Shown here piece after piece: positions 60,301 to 64,000 of a stretch of 64,000 nucleotides of DNA. A program made the translations under genes and the position numbers. Source of the DNA: Amylostereum areolatum (taxonomy: Eukaryota > Basidiomycota > Agaricomycetes > Russulales > Stereaceae); assembly GCA_012932865.1 (NCBI GenBank), contig SAXG01000004.1, positions 992,001 to 1,056,000 of the forward strand, read 5' to 3'. Position 1 is the first letter of the stretch; each line of letters starts with the position of its first letter. The notes below the pieces were generated by a model. The model searched no databases and was not told where the DNA came from. It was given only the letters and a program-made list of their open reading frames with translations.

Positions 60301-63269
60301 CGGGTTCGGCGTTTGCGCCCTTTTCCGCGATATTCGTGGACGCGGGAATGTTCGAAACTTTGTTAGAGTTTTGTTGGGATGGAAGCGAGGCAAATCTGTG
60401 GGGTTCGGGAGGACATGCGCGGCGGGCGGGGTGCTGCGGCGGTGGGGACTCGGGAGCGCGCGCGGGAAGTCGAAGATGCCGAGAGGACACGTGGGGAGCA
60501 CGAAGATTCGGACGAGGCGAAAGGATCAGCGCGTCCTCGAGGTACGAGGAGCGATGGTTGAGTATTACGAACCAAGGGGTCTTGAAGTCGCGAGATACGT
60601 GGGGTCCGATAGGAGGAGGCGGGTCCGCATCCGAGCGGAAAAACGCAACGCGTTCGTCTTGTCTTGCCCTGCATGAGGTCTTGGTCCGTCGAAAGATGAG
60701 GTGAGTACGACCAACGCGTGGCAGAAGGGCGTGCACATGTGGCGCCCAAAGAAGGCCTGTCGCGTGCCCGAACACACGAGGAAGAAGCCACTCAACCAAA
60801 ACGTGCCGTCCGAGCTCTCGAGCCGCTGTGCTCTCATTCGAATTCGGCCTTTTCCGAGACGCCCCTTCACTCCGCGTTCGAAGCAGAAGTCTTTCGTATA
60901 TAGAAGGCCGGGCAAGAAGTGGGTGTGTGACATGCGTGGGGTTATGCAGGGTCGTATGGATTGAGTTGTGATTGCAGACTCGAAGACGCCGAGTGGGTGG
61001 AGGCTTCCTGCCTGTTTGGTCTGGCAAACACATACGGGACCCCAGGTGGGGTATTACAGTGCCTGGCATGTGAATGTGTGAATGTGAATGTACGAGAGTG
61101 AACAGAGTGGAAGGCTCGCAGAGTGGGCTCATGGTAAGATCGCAGTCAAATCCATCGGCGCTGTTGCGGCTGAAGCGCTGGCAAAGCGGTTGTATTAGTA
61201 GGTGTGACACCAGGGCGCAGAGAAAACAAGGAGAAAATGGGCATATCTACTCACGTATATTTGATCGCAAGCAATCCCACAGACTGAATCGGCCGCCATA
61301 CACGTACGCGGCCCTTGGCTCCACTACGCCCTCGATACATCGCTTGTTGAGCAGGGTCAAGGCCTATGTCATGGGAATTGTGCACTGCGCATTTCCGCTG
61401 GGTACAGTTGTTTGTGACGATCCGGTAATTCTGGCGGGCCCCATGGTCGCAGTTTTAGAATCGCAGGACCATGGGGAAATAAATGACTTCGTCTGAGGAA
61501 TCGGTGGCGTTGCTGTGTATCGTGGAGCGTCGGTAAGAAGGCCGGTCATTAGAACCCGGTGTCGGGACTCACACCAACAACCTCATTCGTTTTGGGACAC
61601 TGAGTCATACTCGACTGCGTATTCTTCGCGGAAAAGTGTGTCCGAAAATGTATACAATCTGGTATTTGAACAGGATAGATAAGGCATGACGTTGTAAACA
61701 AGAGCTCACCGGCGCTGGTCCTGGCGTCCTGGCGTATGACGACTCCAATGTGCCCTATCGCTCCATCCAAGAGGACGAGAAACCTGTTCGTACGAATGGC
61801 CGCGCCTGCGTATCGGAGGCGGACGAAACAGTGGTTACGACCGAGGAATAAACGAGAACATGAGACGCGTCCTTGCGGAAACCTCGGTCTTTCGGACCTT
61901 CGGTATAGGAAAATCTACCTGCGCGGAGGCTGCGCCAAAAATGGATGAGCAGGAACGGGTACAGTTCTCCTCCGCCGCACGGAGGAGCAAACAGGAGCAA
62001 ACCTGCGTCCAAAGGGTACGCTGAACAAAAACCCTCCATTCAACCGACTGCCAAAGCAGAACAGAGAAAAGCACGCACCCAAGCATCATTTGTGACGCCC
62101 CCTCTCCGCGAGATGATGGCTATCAGCAGTGCTGAGTACTGAAGCCTTGGAGATTGACATTTGTCTGACAGTGGCACACCCGGCGCGTGGACAGGCGGCC
62201 ATCTGTGAGCCCAGCTGTACACGTTCCCAAACGAAGAAGAAGTTCCCTAAGGAGATATCAACAAATGAGGAAGGCCCAAGGAGTATTGAGGAAGCACGGA
62301 CAGCGGACACACGCACCTCGGTCCAAGCCGTCATCTATGCAAAGCACTCTTCCCATGCTCCTGCATCAGTTTCCCGAGGGTTCCCGACATCCCATTGACA
62401 AAGCAAGCACGCATTTTGGTCCAGGAAGGGGGGAACGAAGAAGGGGGGCAGGGGATTGTCGATGAGACCGCGAGAAAGAAAGGCTCGAACAAGGAATTTT
62501 GGCCGACGCAGGGTTGACAAAAGACCAACGTCTACTCCGGGTGAATGTTTATTCTAGATAAAGCAGAAATATAGCAAGTTCGACAGTTCTCTCTTGCAGG
62601 GCGGACCAGTCACAGGCTAACACGCGAGATCTTGCGCGTCTTCCCCGAGCGGTGGGGAGCTCGTCTCGTGCACGGCGTCGCCGACAAGTGCACTGATGTC
62701 TATTTTAGTATTTATCGAGTAACGAGTCATCTGAAGAGAGTCATAAACCCAAACGGAGGGAAGAGAAGGGGAAAAGAGTTCAAATGACACATCCTCAAGG
62801 GAATCCGCCTTGGTCTTGATGGAGAACCGGGAGATGCTGCAACATTTAATTAACGGCGGGGACATAAACACCGACAGGAGAGGGAGGAGGAACCTGGAGG
62901 AACGGACACGATGGCGGCAACAGCGTTGGCGGGGACAAAGAGGGTATCGTACCCGACGAGACTCGCGAACGCGTGCGGCGATATCTGGTTGAAGATGATA
63001 TCGACGAGGACACTGCAACCGACGATGCTTTCGCGCGCTGCTGATTTCTGCCCTAGCGTCGCGCCAGTGACGAGACGAGATGATGGGGAGGGGGAGGATG
63101 ACGCATATAATGCTGAAGGAAAGGATGGGAGGATAGGTGACGAACAGCAGTCACTGTTAGTCACGATACAACCATTTCTTCTTCTTCAGTAGGCTGCTTT
63201 AATATAACGACGCATTCAAACAGAATAAATATTACAATGTCGAGTCCATCGTCCCCACGCTCGCACACC
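56406..63269. other. Gene-poor region downstream of the Con7-like gene
   Basis: About 6.9 kb. The first 1.2 kb is pyrimidine-rich, likely 3' UTR and flank, and includes a (TC)15 microsatellite at 57331-57360. The remainder shows only frame-switching, Arg-rich ORFs on both strands. Minus-strand open stretches at 62617-63164 end in Cys-rich sequence but lack family motifs. No tRNA or transposon signature was recognised. Confidence 0.5.
57331..57360 (+). repeat. (TC)15 microsatellite
   Basis: Fifteen TC units, followed by further CT-rich sequence to about 57395. Confidence 0.95.
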
Positions 63270-64000
63270 TCACACACTCGCCACCTTCACATCCTCTCCC
63301 ACCTCAACCTCCTTCAACGCGCCCTGCCCTCCACAGGGTTCACCAAAACCCTCACCGCCCTCGCATACGCGTACGCCGCCGTCTTGCGCGCCCCGAGCTC
63401 CGTCCCGCGCACCAACACCCCGCCCGGCCGCAGCAGCAGCGGCACGCTCATGAAGTCGTGCGTCTCGACCACGAAGCCGGGGCCCACGCGCACGCGCCCG
63501 TCGAGCACGCCGTACCACCGTCCGCGCGGAACGTAGTACTGCACCTGTCCGTCCGCGCGGAACGTAGTACTGCACCTGTCCGTCCGCGTTGAACACGGGC
63601 GCGACGAGCAGGGACGGTCCGAGCATGTACTGCGTGTCGAGCGTCCAGGCCGCGGGGTACTCCGGGAACTCGAGCAGCATCGGGCGCATCATAGGCACGC
63701 CCGTCGCGTGCGTGTCGAAGGCGGTTGCTTACAGGTATCTGACGTGGCGTAAGGGCGAGACCGACCATAAAGCGACGGGACGAGGGAGAACGTACGGCAT
63801 CAGAGACAGCTTGACGTGCACGAACTTACCCCTCCAGCCACGGCACCTGCACGCCCCACCATCGTGATTCATCAGCCCCTCCAGCGACAGATCAGAAGGA
63901 GAGAAGAAGAAAAACGCACTCGGAAGCTGCCGCTGCCCTGCAGGCGGGAGTGGCTCGAGAGCGCGCCAAATGCGAACCATCGTTTGTAGAGCGCTGGGTC
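63270..64000 (-). CDS. Glycoside hydrolase family 31 protein, C-terminal part (5' beyond window)
   Basis: GH31 enzymes are retaining alpha-glucosidases or alpha-xylosidases. Seen in order: LYKRWFAFGALSSHSRLQGS with GSFR, intron, VPWLEG, intron, KLSLMPYV, intron, ATGVPMMRPMLLEFPEYPAA, DTQYMLGPSLLVAPVFN, VQYYVPRGRWYGVLDGRV and FVVETHDFMSVPLLLRPGGV. The SSHSRLQGSGSFR-type segment and the LGPSLLVAPV sheet are characteristic and nearest to fungal alpha-xylosidase-like members. A 31-bp tandem duplication (63519-63580) shifts the frame inside VQYYVPRG, and a further one-base loss near 63325 separates LVNPVEG from the natural end LKEVEVGEDVKVASV with TGA at 63270-63272. Without that correction the frame stops at 63314. 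Catalytic acids lie beyond the window edge. Confidence 0.85.
63519..63580. repeat. 31-bp perfect tandem duplication inside the GH31 gene
   Basis: Copy 1 is 63519-63549 and copy 2 is 63550-63580, identical base for base, and a third partial unit starts at 63581. Because 31 is not a multiple of three, it shifts the coding frame. Confidence 0.95.

Noticed and set aside
62617..63164. Minus-strand Cys-containing ORFs, considered as a hydrophobin or small secreted protein
   Set aside because: The Cys spacing does not match hydrophobins and no signal peptide start is visible.

Overview
This window is nuclear DNA from a filamentous basidiomycete, most likely an Agaricomycete. The genes are split by many short GT-AG introns of about 50-60 nt. 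They include a fungal Tel1, an R3H-SUZ protein, a PAK with a CRIB domain, a Con7-type C2H2 factor and a lineage-specific tandem kinase-like family. There are no operons, ribosome-binding-site-driven genes or CRISPR arrays. I cannot name the species.

Layout. 1-3812 (+) is the C-terminal half of the checkpoint kinase TEL1, cut by the window edge. It converges on PUS1 tRNA pseudouridine synthase (4434-6716, -), followed by RPB4 of RNA polymerase II (7032-7730, -), an R3H-SUZ RNA-binding protein (8683-11544, -), a vacuolar AVT-type amino acid transporter (12043-14563, -) and a 77-residue unknown protein (14990-15223, -). Divergent from these is a STE20/PAK kinase (16658-19375, +). An eroded unknown gene (20539-21605, -), D-xylulokinase (21920-23769, -) and PIF1 helicase (24344-26763, -) follow, then a DUF202 membrane protein (27604-28061, +). 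Next comes a tandem cluster of three kinase-like genes (28277-31541, +), all of which have lost the catalytic aspartate of the HRD motif. Three ubiquitin-system genes are adjacent: HSE1/STAM (32276-35201, -), MMS2/UEV1 (35421-36035, +) and an F-box/RCC1-like protein (36641-38893, -). A tRNA-Pro(AGG) with a 12-nt intron (39017-39100, -) separates the last from a disordered protein with a PP1-docking-like motif (39213-41906, +).

From 41907 to 63269 the only gene I can support is a Con7-like zinc-finger factor (54793 to about 56405, +). It sits in a GC-rich, homopolymer-rich desert with about 12.9 kb upstream and 6.9 kb downstream. A GH31 glycosidase C-terminus (63270-64000, -) leaves through the right edge.

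A recurring observation matters for any reader: in at least eight otherwise well-conserved genes the reading frame slips by a single base, usually inside a homopolymer, with no intron to explain it. Either the assembly carries unpolished indels or several genes are decaying; the spread over housekeeping genes favours the former. The most novel biology is the pseudokinase cluster with paired CRE-like palindromes upstream of one member, and the isolated Con7-like locus.
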